In this document: positions 24,131-35,046 of the stretch, piece after piece | How positions within the stretch are numbered: the first letter of the stretch is position 1 | Layout: every line of letters starts with the position of its first letter | Source of the DNA: Mytilisepta virgata | Lineage: Eukaryota; Mollusca; Bivalvia; Mytilida; Mytilidae | NCBI GenBank assembly: GCA_028015205.1 | Contig: CM051513.1 | Coordinates: forward strand, 47,930,841-47,994,840 | Direction of reading: 5' to 3' | DNA length: 64,000 bases | The notes under the pieces: model-generated | Told to the model about the DNA's origin: nothing | The model's input: only the letters and a program-made list of their open reading frames with translations | Database searches by the model: none | Made by a program: the position numbers and the translations under genes

Positions 24131-24379
24131 AAATGACATTATAACCGGAAGTAGAGGTGACATCTTCTAACACGGTCTTTAAAATTTTATTCTTTATCAT
24201 CGAAGTTTAAGTGGAACAACATTACAAGATTTCCTTATACTGATTTCAAAATTGTTCGTCTACTCTTAAGAATGTTTTGGTTAGGTTTAACTGATCTGAT
24301 CTGATGACGTCTGGTGGGAGTTATTTCACTTTGAAAATTTAACACAGGTGAAATGTTAAATAAATTCATACATTATAAG

Positions 24380-25288
24380 TAGTGTTGTCAACGGTTAACC
24401 GTTTGAACAACCGATTACCGAATACCAAAAATGCTAACCGGTTAACCAGACTTTTTTTCAATTTTAATATATTTGATATAAATTTGTATTGAAATCATTT
24501 AAAAGTTATATTTTTTTCAAAAATTGTCGTCGTGGTAATTAATTTGACAGATCAATTGTCCAGTATATTGATTGTTTTTGTTAATCCAAAAAACATAAAA
24601 TTAATTAGAAAATGTCTATCATCTTAAAAAACATAATTAGTATCCATGTCTTTTTAACAGTAACTTAAAATCAGTAATACGATTAAATTTGATGATTTAC
24701 TTTATTATTTCATATTTGATCTAATATTGTGTAGACCTACATATGAATGTTTAATCTCTGTTGTGTAAGGCTTTGTCATACTTTAACGAAATGCTAACTC
24801 GAAAATTGTTAAATGCAAACCAGTGTGAATGTAATCTAGGTATTCTTGATAGTACGAGTAACATGCTTAATCATTTCAAAATAAAACACTCCACAAGATT
24901 TTCGGAGACAACGAGAGAAAAAGAAAGAATCATCGGTTTCAGACATTTTCAATTCTACGAGATCAAGACTTTTTTATTATTATTTTTCAATCTGAAGTTA
25001 CATGCAGTACAAACGCCATTATTGATACTTTGTATTTTGATTATTTAAACTTTGCCATAATCCTCACAAACAAGCCTTATAATATCAAAGGACAACATGA
25101 ATTCATGGTATCATAAAACATGTAAAAACAAATTTATGACTTGGGTGGACTCATCACATTGACACACATACCACATCTTTTATCTATGTGTATGGTACTA
25201 TCAACTTAAACTACGGGTTAACCGGTTAATCGGTCAAACGATTATCTGAGTAACCGGTTAGGTAAAATTGTACGATTTGACAACACTA
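24380..25288. mobile_element. hAT element, 909 bp, non-autonomous, with BED-finger remnant
   Basis: Ends TAGTGTTGTCAA and TTGACAACACTA form 12-bp terminal inverted repeats. ATTATAAG flanks both sides (24372-24379 and 25289-25296), the 8-bp duplication typical of hAT. Subterminal CCGGTTAAC words repeat near both ends. An internal plus-strand frame at about 24820-24905 keeps the tail of a BED-type zinc finger (CECNLGILDSTSNML then NHFKIKH). No catalytic domain remains, so the element would depend on a related transposase. Confidence 0.9.
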
Positions 25289-25339
25289 ATTATAAGTCAT
25301 AGAAGCCTAAAGTCTTTTTTATATGAAGTCCATGGTCCA

Positions 25340-25810
25340 TTTGGAGGAAATTAAGCTCAAGGTCAAAGCTTAAGGTCATATTCTAACTTTTGAGTTTTGC
25401 TTGTTATCTTTATTCAAAAGAAACAGTTAAAATTAATGATATAACATTTTTGACAAATAATTATTTACAACATGGCGTACTTTAACCCATTGAAGTTGAA
25501 TTGTTTCCATCCCCCTTTTATTGGAGTTTTCTCCCCCTTATGTATTTGACATCAGTATTCCGCCTCAACCATACAAATAATTCAATGACCTGTGATCTTT
25601 CGATTGAAGATCACTGACTTATGACCTTGAAATTGAAATGAAAGTCAAAGGTCAATAATCTCATGTTCTAGATTTGACCTTTCCTAATAATTTGTACTGG
25701 TTCATTAAAAACTGATAAGTTATTTTGCATTCGGTTTCAAGTTATTTTGCATTTGGTTGGGAAACATTTGAGCTTTTAAAAGGTAAACCAAAGATGACAT
25801 TATTTATATT
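25340..25810 (+). repeat. Continuation of the 265-bp tandem array
   Basis: It repeats the blocks 'ttcaaaagaaacagttaaa', 'ctcccccttatgtatttga' and 'cttatgaccttgaaattg' seen at 23190-24130. A block near 25690-25805 matches one near 24055-24140, so a larger order of duplication is present. Confidence 0.7.
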
Positions 25811-25973
25811 AATACTCATTGAATGATATTGTACATCTATAACTGTTTTACAATTGACCCTGTGTAACCAAAGACTTATTGCTATTGTTCTCCCTTCCTT
25901 GTTTTTTTTTTTTCTGTACCCTGTAAAAGATATTGACAAAAGTTTTGTTCCAAATTGTTCATTTAAACTTTAG

Positions 25974-28134
25974 GATGCATTGGTCAAATTCTGGGCCGGT
26001 AACCAGGAAGATGTGGTCACCACCATGGAACGGTTTACAACGTATTCCCTCAGTTCCATGGTGGTGGAACTGTGGAATGGAGTGGTTCAATTCAATGCCA
26101 CTCTGGACAACTGCATAAAGGTACGTATTTAACATGAACTATAAATACTTTTGACAAAAGTTAGGTTCCAAAGGATAAAGTATATAGTCAACAGGCTGGC
26201 GTAATATTAAATACGCGCTGATGTTAGTCGTATAATGTCCATGTACTCTCCGCATACTATATATTCGCATTCAAAATCATGACCTACTGGAAATGTATCG
26301 CCGTCTTTGCAACATTTGATTGTAAAATATTTTAAAAATTCCAATTCAGATCTTTTTCTAAATAAAAAAAAACAAAACAAATATTAAGTGTATGCATGCT
26401 CATTTTGTACTTTAAGGTTTTTTTTTCACATAACGAATTTTTGTTGTTAAATACCCCTTTTCGTTAGGTAAAACATTCAAGTCATCTTATTCATGTTCAT
26501 AAATTTTAAAAATTACAAGAAGACCTTCAAGTAGATGGGTAATAGAGGGAGTAGATTTTGCAGAGTAAGTAACATGTAGTATAAATAAGTTTCTCAAACT
26601 ACTGCCCAGTTCATCTACAAATTGTACTTCAGGTTGTTTGGGAGTTAAAAGAGAATGAATTTGATCATACTTTACCAAAACCTGGCATAATGTTCTCTTA
26701 TATCCTTGAGGCATCGTCACCTGATATCAAAAATATCAACATAAAATATTGTGTCGCCGTTAGTTTTTATCAGATAAAATACAAAAAAAAACTTGTAGAA
26801 ATTCCTTTAGAAAATGTCCACGTTTCCTCCCCTTAAAATGTCAATTCAAAAAATTAAAAATCAAGCACGCATACTGAATGATATTCTATGTTTGTAAAAA
26901 TATCTATTATTTTCTTATATACAAATTTGATATTTCAGAAAACTGGTACTCACATCAGAGGGCGAATACCCCATTAATGATGATGTTCTGGATATTCTAT
27001 ATCCAGAACAAGTTTTTCAACCAAGAAGGGTTAAACTGGTAGTAAAAAATGGAAAAATTGTTAATGCTGTAAGTAATATATAAGACAAATTGTAAACTTG
27101 ACTACTTTGTTATCTAACTAGGAGTAACCAGTGAATTATTAATATACCCGTTTTTAATTATTTCTATATAGCTAGTGTATAATAGTGTCGAGAGTAAAAT
27201 GATGCTTTCTAGTACAAATCTGGTTTTGTTTGTCTGGATTCTAATGAACAACAAGTTGTCTGAAATAGAGTATGATTTATAAGGTTTTTCATTTCAATAT
27301 GCATACATACATATAAAGGGGTCTGGGGTTGTTTTGTATTTTGTAGACCTTATTTTATTTTGTTATCTAATCTTTATGTTTTAGCACCCATTCATTATCT
27401 TTTTTATTCCACTTTTTTGTTTTCTTTATTGGTTTTGCTCTTTATTTTCATTATTCTATCTTCTTAACTTCATTCAAACTCTCATTTGTAACACACTTAT
27501 CAATTGATGCTGTTTTCTGGTGAACTTACAGGTTTAAATACGATCCTTAACTTTGACTATAAAAATTTCGTTGGTAAAATGAAATACTCAGATAAGTATA
27601 AAATATGATATGATTGCCGATATAAATAACTCGTAACCATAAACCAAATGACAATAAAGTTAGCAGGCAATTAAGGCAATTTCATCAAACTACATTTGTT
27701 ATAGACGATTGGTGATGGAATCTTTGTTCATTTTTTTTATTAAAAATTTCTAGTAGACGGAGAAATAATCCAAATTCCTAGTGTCCCTTCGTCGTATTTA
27801 TTGATTTTGACTGTATTATGATACATATATTACGAATATAAACGAACTGTTCAAACCTTTTGGATGGTTACATGATAATTCAAATTTCCAAGAATTTTCA
27901 TGATTTTGCAAATGTAGATTTTGTATAATTGTATAATTTTAGATTTTTCATTATCATTTCGAAGGTAAACTTTTTATGAACGTTTCTACCGTCTTCTTTT
28001 TTAAAACCATGTCATAGAGTTATTTATTAACACACACTACTGATCTTTTATTGTCACAAATTGTTTATAATTAGCGTTAAAATATCAATATTTATGATTT
28101 TTTTCTTTTGTAGACCATACTTGAGGAAAACTGA
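25974..28134 (+). CDS. 3' exons of an unrecognised protein-coding gene
   Basis: Exon 25974-26120 (acceptor AACTTTAG, donor GTACGT) reads DALVKFWAGNQEDVVTTMER ... SSMVVELWNGVVQFNATLDN. Exon 26939-27068 (acceptor TATTTCAG, donor GTAAGT) reads KLVLTSEGEYPINDDVLDIL ... PRRVKLVVKNGKIVNA. Exon 28114-28134 (acceptor CTTTTGTAG) adds TILEEN and TGA. A polyadenylation signal AATAAA lies at 28186-28191. Exons 2 and 3 join in phase. Exons 1 and 2 do not: exon 1 ends in phase 0, while exon 2 needs two preceding bases, so an exon is missing between them or one has an indel. I do not recognise the family. The 5' part of the gene was not found in the window. Confidence 0.5.
26487..26720 (-). other. Possible antisense exon or gene fragment
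   Basis: A minus-strand frame follows an acceptor-like TTTTTGATATCAG and reads TMPQGYKRTLCQVLVKYDQI ... QPEVQFVDELGSSLRNLF, ending at a stop near 26487. The composition is protein-like, but no family is recognised and no second exon was found. It lies in the intron of the plus-strand gene at 25974-28134, so it may be an inserted fragment. Confidence 0.3.
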
Positions 28135-28185
28135 AAAAAGAACACCAGAACAGATACAGATACAGATACATACATATTTATCATA

Positions 28186-28191
28186 AATAAA
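28186..28191 (+). terminator. Polyadenylation signal AATAAA
   Basis: AATAAA lies 52 bases after the TGA of the preceding gene. This supports 28114-28134 being the true last coding exon. Confidence 0.5.
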
Positions 28192-28339
28192 TATAAAGAC
28201 ATAGATTCGTTTATTAGTTTTTGTTGGTTCCTATTTGAAATTTTAACAGAGCTTGTTTTTTTTTTCTTTTGAATTGTTTCACTTTGTCATTTTGAAACCT
28301 TTACGAATGGGTCAGATTGTTCAATCTTCAAGAACGTAA

Positions 28340-29950
28340 GGTAGAATGGTTTTAGTGGATATAGAAAGATGTGGTATGAATGCCAACGAAACAACTATCC
28401 ATCCAAAAAACAAGTTGTCGTTTTAGGTATACTACTTATGTTTATATAAAATCTTCCAATAAGGAATACCAAGAAAGTCTTGTAATATAAACAAACCTAA
28501 TTTAACACTTGATACATATGGGGTTAATATCAACAATAAAACTAAACAATTAGAGCTAGATAAAACTTCCTGTAAAGATTTACAAGAAACAAAATTAAAC
28601 CAATATAATTAATAACTACCGATCACCGTATGACCTGCAGTTATAAACAAAGCCCATACATTTTTAAGGTTGATATTTGCATCATAAGCAAAAACGGTTG
28701 AAATATTCCTCCCTAGAAGCATTTAGTGAGTTCTAAGCGTTTTTATCTATCAAGGAAACGCTCAAACTCAACATTTTGATTGGCAAAAATCAATGTATAT
28801 ATACCTGGTCAACGGAATGAGCTATATGACTAACTACTTTTTATATGTACTATATCAAACCGTTGAGAAAGCAATTTGACAAAATACGAATTGAAAGGAA
28901 ATACATTTTCAGTTCATTATAGCGATATTTCGTCGCTATACCAATGCTATAAACACTTAAATACACAATTTTGTCTTTATTACTTGTCTTCAACTAGCTT
29001 TCAATAACTGCCTCAAATACTGCATCTTTTCTTGGTCCAGTGACGTTTTTCTATGTATGATTTTGACGATTTGACCCCTTTTCAACTCGGTTTTCCAATG
29101 TTTGTTTTTAATTGGTGAAGTTGTGCCTTTCAAATACGTTTAAACCCACTTTGATATTTATATGTAACTGTCATAAGTCTGAAGCCTGTAGTACAATAGT
29201 TGTAATTGCTTAATATTACTTGATTTATTTCGCTTTACTGGGCGCCTTTCAAACAGTTTGCTAATCATTGACTAGTCCATCTACTGATAGGTGTCTTGGG
29301 ATAAACTCATTAATGAAGTGTCCATTTATGGTCATTGTAATTTCGTTTGGTGAGACTGATAGGTGATTAGAAATCCATGATGATTATAACGGCAATCATC
29401 CTTATCACACAGCTCTTCAGTTGGGGTTCGTGTTGTTTATTCTTTAGTTTTCTATGTGGTGTCATGTGTACTATTGTTTGTCTGTTTGTCCTATTCAATT
29501 TTAGCCATGGTGTTGTCGGATTATTTTTGATTTATGAGTTTGACTCTCCCTCTGGTATATTTCGTCCCTCTTTCAAATAGACTGTCCTCATGCAAATTAA
29601 AATACAAGTTCCGCCCGGTCAGTTGAAATAACATCGGTAAAATATCTTGGCACAGTTTAATCAACTAGTGATTAATTTCTCTTAAAGGTCCCAGTGAAAC
29701 TACACAGAACAATAGCTATTGTATTTATTCAGTAGGACGGGTAAAACTCACAAAAGTTTAAAACCGTGCCCAGAAAGAGTAGCACTCTGGAAAACTTTCA
29801 TTCGGTTCGGAATGAACGTTCTTAAGTGATGCATAATAAAAAGATGTGGTATGGTTGCCAAATGAGACAGCTCTCTACAAGACACCAGAAATAAACAACT
29901 ATAGGTCATCGTACGGCCTTCAACAATGAGCAAAGCCCATACCGTATAAT
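28340..29950. repeat. Cluster of Mytilus-type dispersed repeat fragments
   Basis: Fragments with the signature AGATGTGGTATG then 'tgccaa.gagaca' are at about 28368-28410 and 29842-29880. Matching 'atcaccgtatgacctgcag ... aacaaagcccatac' and 'gtcatcgtacggccttcaac ... agcaaagcccatac' tails are at about 28620-28660 and 29905-29945. A piece at about 29395-29580 ('gggttcgtgttgttta' ... 'tgagtttgactctccct') is a very common mussel repeat, often found downstream of RT genes; a related copy follows the RT relic near 51.53 kb. No gene is claimed. Confidence 0.6.
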
Positions 29951-30520
29951 CGGCTATAAAAGGCTCTGTTTTCTACCGATTAAAAGTATTTAGATATATG
30001 TGATCTTTACATACGAGTTAAATGTACATTCTTCATATGTAAACAATTAAATGAACAACATCAAAATATTTCATTTTATAAATTTTAAGCTTTTATTTTT
30101 AATGGATTTTATTAAAAATCATACGATTATATTTATTTTGGAATCGCGGTCAAGTAAATTATTACTGTTTGGTTTGAAATCAGAAATTTCTAATTTTCGG
30201 TTTTAAAATATAGTTTTCGTTATCATTTATTATAACCATATTGAAATCGGCATACAATAAGTCATCAACCTGGACATTATATTTCCAATCTTATTTTAAT
30301 GGTTTCATATCATAATATATCGTTTCGGGTGGAAAGACCTTCAATTGTTCTCTGAAGAATTGGTTTTTAATTTCTTTCTGTTATTTTTAGTCCTATACAT
30401 TTTTTTGTCTCTTTGAAATATCCAAATTTAAGGTTTTTGAAAAATTGTAAAATTCACCATTTTTGAATAAATAAAGCTTTAGATTGAAAAGAAAAGTTAT
30501 AAATTTAATAATATAATTAA
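29951..30520. other. AT-rich stretch, no gene seen
   Basis: No exon, RNA gene or element end recognised. Confidence 0.35.
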
Positions 30521-30524
30521 TAAA

Positions 30525-32370
30525 ATGCTCCGCTGGGCGTAGCTAGATACGACCGCAGATGTCGAACCCTGAATAGTTGGGGCAATTATCAACACAACAT
30601 TCAAGCTTGATACAATACGGATTGTGAATAAATATTTGATACAGCATAGGTTTCTGACACAGAATGAACGTTGTCTAAGAACTTAAAAATTTTTAATTTA
30701 CCTATTCAAACCATATCAGTATTATTTGTTTTTATATATAAATCAGAAATAACCAATTTAAAATTTAAAATTGGGCACACATATCAATTTCTTGCTATTG
30801 CGCAATACTGTGCAATTGAAGATTTCTTGCTATTGCGCAATACTGTGCAATTGAAAATTTCTTCAAATATTTGACACATAATAGGTTTCTGACACAGAAT
30901 AACTGAAATCAAAGAACTCAGAATTGGTCATATGATTTCAATTTATATTCAATTTTTTGCTTCTTGTGCAATACAATATGCTGTGGAGAATTGCCCCCCC
31001 CCCAAAAAAAATAATAATAATTTACCCCTTTTTTAGCTTTTGTGCAATACACTATGAAGTTGCACATTGACCCCCCTCCCCAAAAAAAACAAAAAACAAT
31101 AAAATTTATTGTAACCCCCCTTTTTTTGCTAAAAAAATTGAAATTTTCTTTTTAATTTATGAAATATGAAATGAGAAAAAAATTACCCCCTCCCCAATTT
31201 CTCATTTACCCCCCCTAATTTTGTTTTCACCCCCCCCCCCCCCAATTTCTTTATACTTTGCAACCATAACAGCCCATTTAAATACACCATAACATATTAA
31301 AATAGAAAATGGCATCATAGTCATGGATGGCAAATTTTAAATATACATAATTTAAAAGCAGTTTAGATGAGATAAACAAAAAAGCTTCATCGCCACATTT
31401 TATATTGTCAAATTTCCAATGAAGTTCATTAAACTAGAGTTATTGGCAAATTTCCAATGGAATTTGTTAATAATAAAGTTTTAATAACAGGGCACACATA
31501 TCAATTTCTTGCTATTGCGCAATACTGTGCAATTGAAAATTTCTTCAAATATTTGACACATAATAGGTTTCTGACACAGAATAACTGAAATAAAGAACTT
31601 AGAATTGGTCATATGATTTGAATTTACATTCAATTTTTTGCTTCTTGTGCAATACAATATGCTGTGGAGAATTGCCCCCCACCCCCCTCCCCCCCAAAAA
31701 AATAATTTACCCCTTTTTTAGCTTTAATTTTGGACCCCGATTTGGACCAACTTGAAAACTGGGCCCATAATAAAAAAAACTAAGTACATGTTTAGATTCA
31801 GCATATCAAAGAACCCAAAGAATTCAATTTTTGTTAAAATCAAACTAAGTTTAATTTTGGACCCTTTGGACCTTAATGTAGACCAATTTGAAAACGGGAC
31901 CAAAAATTAAGAATCTAAATGCACGGTTAGATTCGGCATATCAAAGAACCCCAATAGTTCAATTTTCGATGAAATCAAACAAAGTTTAATTTTGGACCCT
32001 TTTGGCCCCTAATTCCTAAACTGTTGGGACCAAAACTCCAAAAATCAATCTCAGCCTTCCTTTTGTGGTCATAAACCTTGTGTTAAAATTTCATATATTT
32101 CTATTTACTTATACTAGAATTATTGTGCGAAAACCAAGAAAAATGCTTATTGGGCCCTTTTTTGGCCCCTGATTCTTAAACTGTTGGGACCAAAACTCCC
32201 AAAATCAATTCCAACCTTCCTTTTGTGGTCATAAACCTTGTGTTTAAATTTCATAGATTTCTATTAACTTATACTTAAGTTATAGTGCGAAAACCAAATG
32301 TCTTCGGACGACGACACGGACGACGACGACGTCATACCAATATACGACCGCAAAAATTTTGCGGTCGTAT
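30525..32370. repeat. Long Mytilus-type dispersed repeat ending in a 29-base palindrome
   Basis: It begins near 'gctccgctgggcgtagctag ATACGACCGC' and ends with the perfect palindrome at 32342-32370, identical to that at 12359-12387. Just before the end is a GACGACGACACGG-rich tract. The interior holds a 'tttggaccctttggac' and 'ttggcccctaattc' repeated section (31720-32260) and an internal duplication at 30772-31000 / 31491-31690. No coding potential. Confidence 0.65.
30772..31690 (+). repeat. Direct duplication of about 200-230 bp inside the dispersed repeat
   Basis: A block starting GGGCACACATATCAATTTCT at about 30772 recurs at about 31491, continuing through 'gacacataataggtttctgacacagaataact' to 'gctgtggagaattgcccccc'. 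The first copy has an extra repeat of the segment CTTGCTATTGCGCAATACTG. Between the copies are C-rich low-complexity runs (31000-31250). Confidence 0.85.
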
Positions 32371-32449
32371 AAAAAGTTAAAACATGTCCCTTTCATATAA
32401 AAACAATTTTGTATGTGGAAAAAATGTTTCTTTGCCTTAATTTTTCTTG

Positions 32450-32910
32450 TCAAATTGTAGTATTTTCATTGTGAAAAATACGGAAAATGGCCAATTTCCA
32501 AGATGGCGCCATAAAATCTAAAAATAGCATCAGATAAAAAAAAAATGATGGTATCCCAAGTATATATGCCAAATTGCATGAAAATCTGCCGACATGTGTT
32601 GTGGACGCATATAATGAGTTTTGCGTGCTTTTCTCGTAGACTGGGTATTGAGGGCACTTCAAACTTGTAATCTTGAACTCGCTGAAATCAAAAAAATTGT
32701 AACTGTAGTAAAGTCACTTATTTATATTACCTTAATATTCTGGCTTTAAAGGCCGGATCCGACCTATAAAATTTACCAGGTGGTAAGCAATTAAGCATAT
32801 TTGGAATGAGGGGTGGAGCTAAGTTATAAATATCACACACAGCATCTGTTGACAATAACACATGGCTAAACTCAGGTTTATCAGTGGCAATAATACAAAG
32901 GTTATACACT
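32450..32910 (-). other. Possible coding exon (minus), cut by the TRIM insertion
   Basis: A frame from 32909 down to 32727 reads CIIATDKPEFSHVLLSTDAV ... PPLIPNMLNCLPPGKFYRSD and ends at a donor-like AAG/GTAATA. If the TRIM at 32911-33413 and one CACT copy are ignored, the frame continues unbroken into 33418-33460. No family recognised. The stretch 32450-32726 shows nothing supported. Confidence 0.3.
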
Positions 32911-33108
32911 TGTAACGGGCTTCCCTCGATAAATATGGAAGTTATAGAACCGTAACAGGTTTATAACCACCCTCCATTAGCTGCGCTAGTGGAGTACTCC
33001 TTTAGCTCAGTTGGTAGAGCGGTGGACTACTGAACCAAAGGTTCCGGGTTCGATCCCCGGTTGGTGCGGTAGGTAATTTTGGGAGACAAATCATGCTCTA
33101 CTGTTACA
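32911..33108 (+). repeat. 5' LTR of the TRIM
   Basis: 198 bp, TG...CA ends. It is identical to the 3' LTR except for C versus T in the segment CCATTAG(C/T)TGCGC. The near-identity implies recent insertion. Confidence 0.9.
33003..33057 (+). promoter_or_regulatory. tRNA-like Pol III promoter in the 5' LTR
   Basis: The A box TAGCTCAGTTGG (33003-33014) and B box GGTTCGATCCC (33047-33057) lie 32 bases apart, with a T-arm stem CCGGG/CCCGG. The D-arm and T-arm are tRNA-like. The acceptor stem does not pair (ACTCCTT against TTGGTGC), and the anticodon stem is imperfect, so this is not a working tRNA gene but could direct Pol III. An identical copy is in the 3' LTR. Confidence 0.8.
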
Positions 33109-33109
33109 T

Positions 33110-33120
33110 TGGCGCCCAAC
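33110..33120 (+). promoter_or_regulatory. Primer binding site, tRNA-Lys-like
   Basis: TGGCGCCCAAC begins one base after the 5' LTR. It is the reverse complement of the CCA-tailed 3' end that I know for tRNA-Lys(CUU) of animals (…GTTGGGCG plus CCA). Confidence 0.75.
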
Positions 33121-33179
33121 AGGAAAAAACCCACGATTGTCAAAAAGGGCTAGTTGGCAAAGGGTTGAAGTTGAATATC

Positions 33180-33215
33180 GTCATCGTAGGACGATGACTC
33201 TTGAGGTGGGGGAAG
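33180..33215 (+). promoter_or_regulatory. Hairpin plus polypurine tract before the 3' LTR
   Basis: GTCATCGT at 33180-33187 and ACGATGAC at 33191-33198 form an 8-bp hairpin with a 3-base loop. The purine-rich GAGGTGGGGGAAG at 33203-33215, with one T, ends directly at the 3' LTR and would prime plus-strand DNA synthesis. Confidence 0.75.
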
Positions 33216-33413
33216 TGTAACGGGCTTCCCTCGATAAATATGGAAGTTATAGAACCGTAACAGGTTTATAACCACCCTCCATTAGTTGCGCTAGTGGAGT
33301 ACTCCTTTAGCTCAGTTGGTAGAGCGGTGGACTACTGAACCAAAGGTTCCGGGTTCGATCCCCGGTTGGTGCGGTAGGTAATTTTGGGAGACAAATCATG
33401 CTCTACTGTTACA
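33216..33413 (+). repeat. 3' LTR of the TRIM
   Basis: 198 bp, with its own A box (33308-33319) and B box (33352-33362). It is followed by the second CACT duplication. Confidence 0.9.
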
Positions 33414-33483
33414 CACTGATAAAATTCCAATCAATGAAATAAACATGGAATAAGTTTTAAAATTTACCTTTTAATTATTCTGA

Positions 33484-33505
33484 CGGCTTGGCCAAGATCA
33501 GGTGA
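33484..33505 (+). repeat. Left terminal inverted repeat (22 bp)
   Basis: Starts CGGCTTGGCC and ends CAGGTGA. Identical to the reverse complement of 39779-39800. Confidence 0.93.
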
Positions 33506-33666
33506 GCAACCTTGTTGCAGAATGATGAAAAAATGAACCATCATGAATCATGCTCTAAGCATTTTTATTGTAATGCTACATCCTCTGTGCACAATCTCTG
33601 AAAACATTTTGAATTTCTGTTGAGCGATTTAAAAATTATAGCATTTAGTGTACTGGGTACCAGAGT

Positions 33667-34739
33667 GGGCTACGGACTGTACATAAGAAAGCATAACATG
33701 TAATTTAAACAACTTTTATTGAACAAGAAAGTCAAAATTCAAATACTAACTCATCAAACAATATAAAATGAAAAATGTATACAACTTTTAATGACTGGAT
33801 AGTGTATTATTAATAAAGGCTGCTTTCAAAGAATCCATTATATTTTTTTGTAATATGACAGACTGTTTTACTTTTAATTTGTAGCAGATAAAGTGAACAT
33901 ATATCTATCAATGTTTATTTTAATCTGAAGATATGATATCTGAGCAATTAAATTCAAAATTTGGTGGAAATTAGTTGAAAACTTTGGAAATTATTCGTGT
34001 GTCAACTATAAAGGCAAAATGGGCTACGGACTGTACATATTTATCCATTTCTTTAAAATTGTACTAATTGATATGTTATTTTGATAAAAAGTGTAATTTT
34101 GCATAGTGATTAAACACAAAGGCAATATGTGTCAGTTCAACCATAAAATATTGGCAAGATATATTAATTTTTAAAATTTCAAAGAAAAAATTAAAAAAAA
34201 CATGTAATCAAATATACAAAATAACATCTCAGTAATACATAAACTAACAGCTATGATACTATAATACATTTCAAACTTTTGAAGAATTAATAATCTGATA
34301 AAGGAATATCAAGAAATAAGTATAATGAATCATATTGTGATGAAAAAGGGGATAATTTGTTATGGTATAATGGGGCTACGGACTGTACATTTTTATATGT
34401 TTCCTTAAAATGGGACTAAATTGCAGAAAATTGTTATATCATCTAAATAATTGCAAAATTATTTAAAACAAAAGCTATATGTCTTAGAAAAACAATACAA
34501 TTAACTAGGTATGGTTAAATTTGAATTTTCTATTAGAAAAACTGAGAAAACGACATCAAATTTAAAATAGAAATCCTCAATACGATTTCACAAGTAACAA
34601 CTATGATGCTAAAATACATTTCAACTAAATGTACAATGTGTTATCTGATATTAGAACATAACTATTTTAGCAAATTCAACGTCTGTGGGGATGAAAAATA
34701 ATAATAATTAAGATGGTTAAAAGGGGCTACGGACTGTAC
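33667..34739 (+). repeat. Left subterminal array: four copies of a 16-bp motif every 351-354 bp
   Basis: GGGCTACGGACTGTAC lies at 33667, 34021, 34373 and 34724. The roughly 352-bp units are otherwise diverged (AT-rich, with recurring 'aactatgatgctaaaatacatttcaa'-like blocks). The motif is more conserved than its surroundings, which suggests it is a binding site for the transposase. Confidence 0.85.
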
Positions 34740-35046
34740 TATTTCTGTTTCTTGACAAATTCGACAATCAAATCAAGGCTTGAACATTATAAGGATATTA
34801 TTGAGAATTAATGGTATTACTTATAAGTCATAAACAGGTGCATATGTCACAATGGTATATTCAATCATTACATTGTGATGTTTATGCTGAAAATTAATCA
34901 ATAATGCTAAAATCATCTAGATCATTCACTACATTTGCATTTTTTCAAAAATATTCATAAAAACATTCAGTGAAATATATTTAAATGTCACTAGCAAGAA
35001 CTGTTCACAAATTTATACATAACACAATGAGTGACATGGCATCAAT

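Larger units (their letters stand above)
32911..33413 (+). mobile_element. Miniature LTR retroelement (TRIM) with tRNA-like Pol III module in each LTR
   Basis: Two 198-bp direct repeats (32911-33108 and 33216-33413) begin TGTAAC and end GTTACA, and differ at only one base that I can find. They flank a 107-bp interior with no coding capacity. A primer binding site follows the first repeat after one base, and a polypurine tract abuts the second. CACT flanks both sides (32907-32910 and 33414-33417) as a 4-bp duplication. These are the defining marks of a TRIM. Each LTR contains a tRNA-like segment with A and B boxes. The element must borrow all proteins, probably from a Ty3/Gypsy-type element with similar ends. 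Confidence 0.9.

Noticed and set aside
29377..29580. Hydrophobic 67-codon ORF as a membrane protein
   Set aside because: The DNA is a very common mussel repeat, and a related copy lies near 51.53 kb.
33001..33075. A true tRNA gene (and a second at 33306-33380)
   Set aside because: A and B boxes and T-arm are present, but the acceptor stem does not pair and the anticodon stem is imperfect. Both copies lie inside LTRs.
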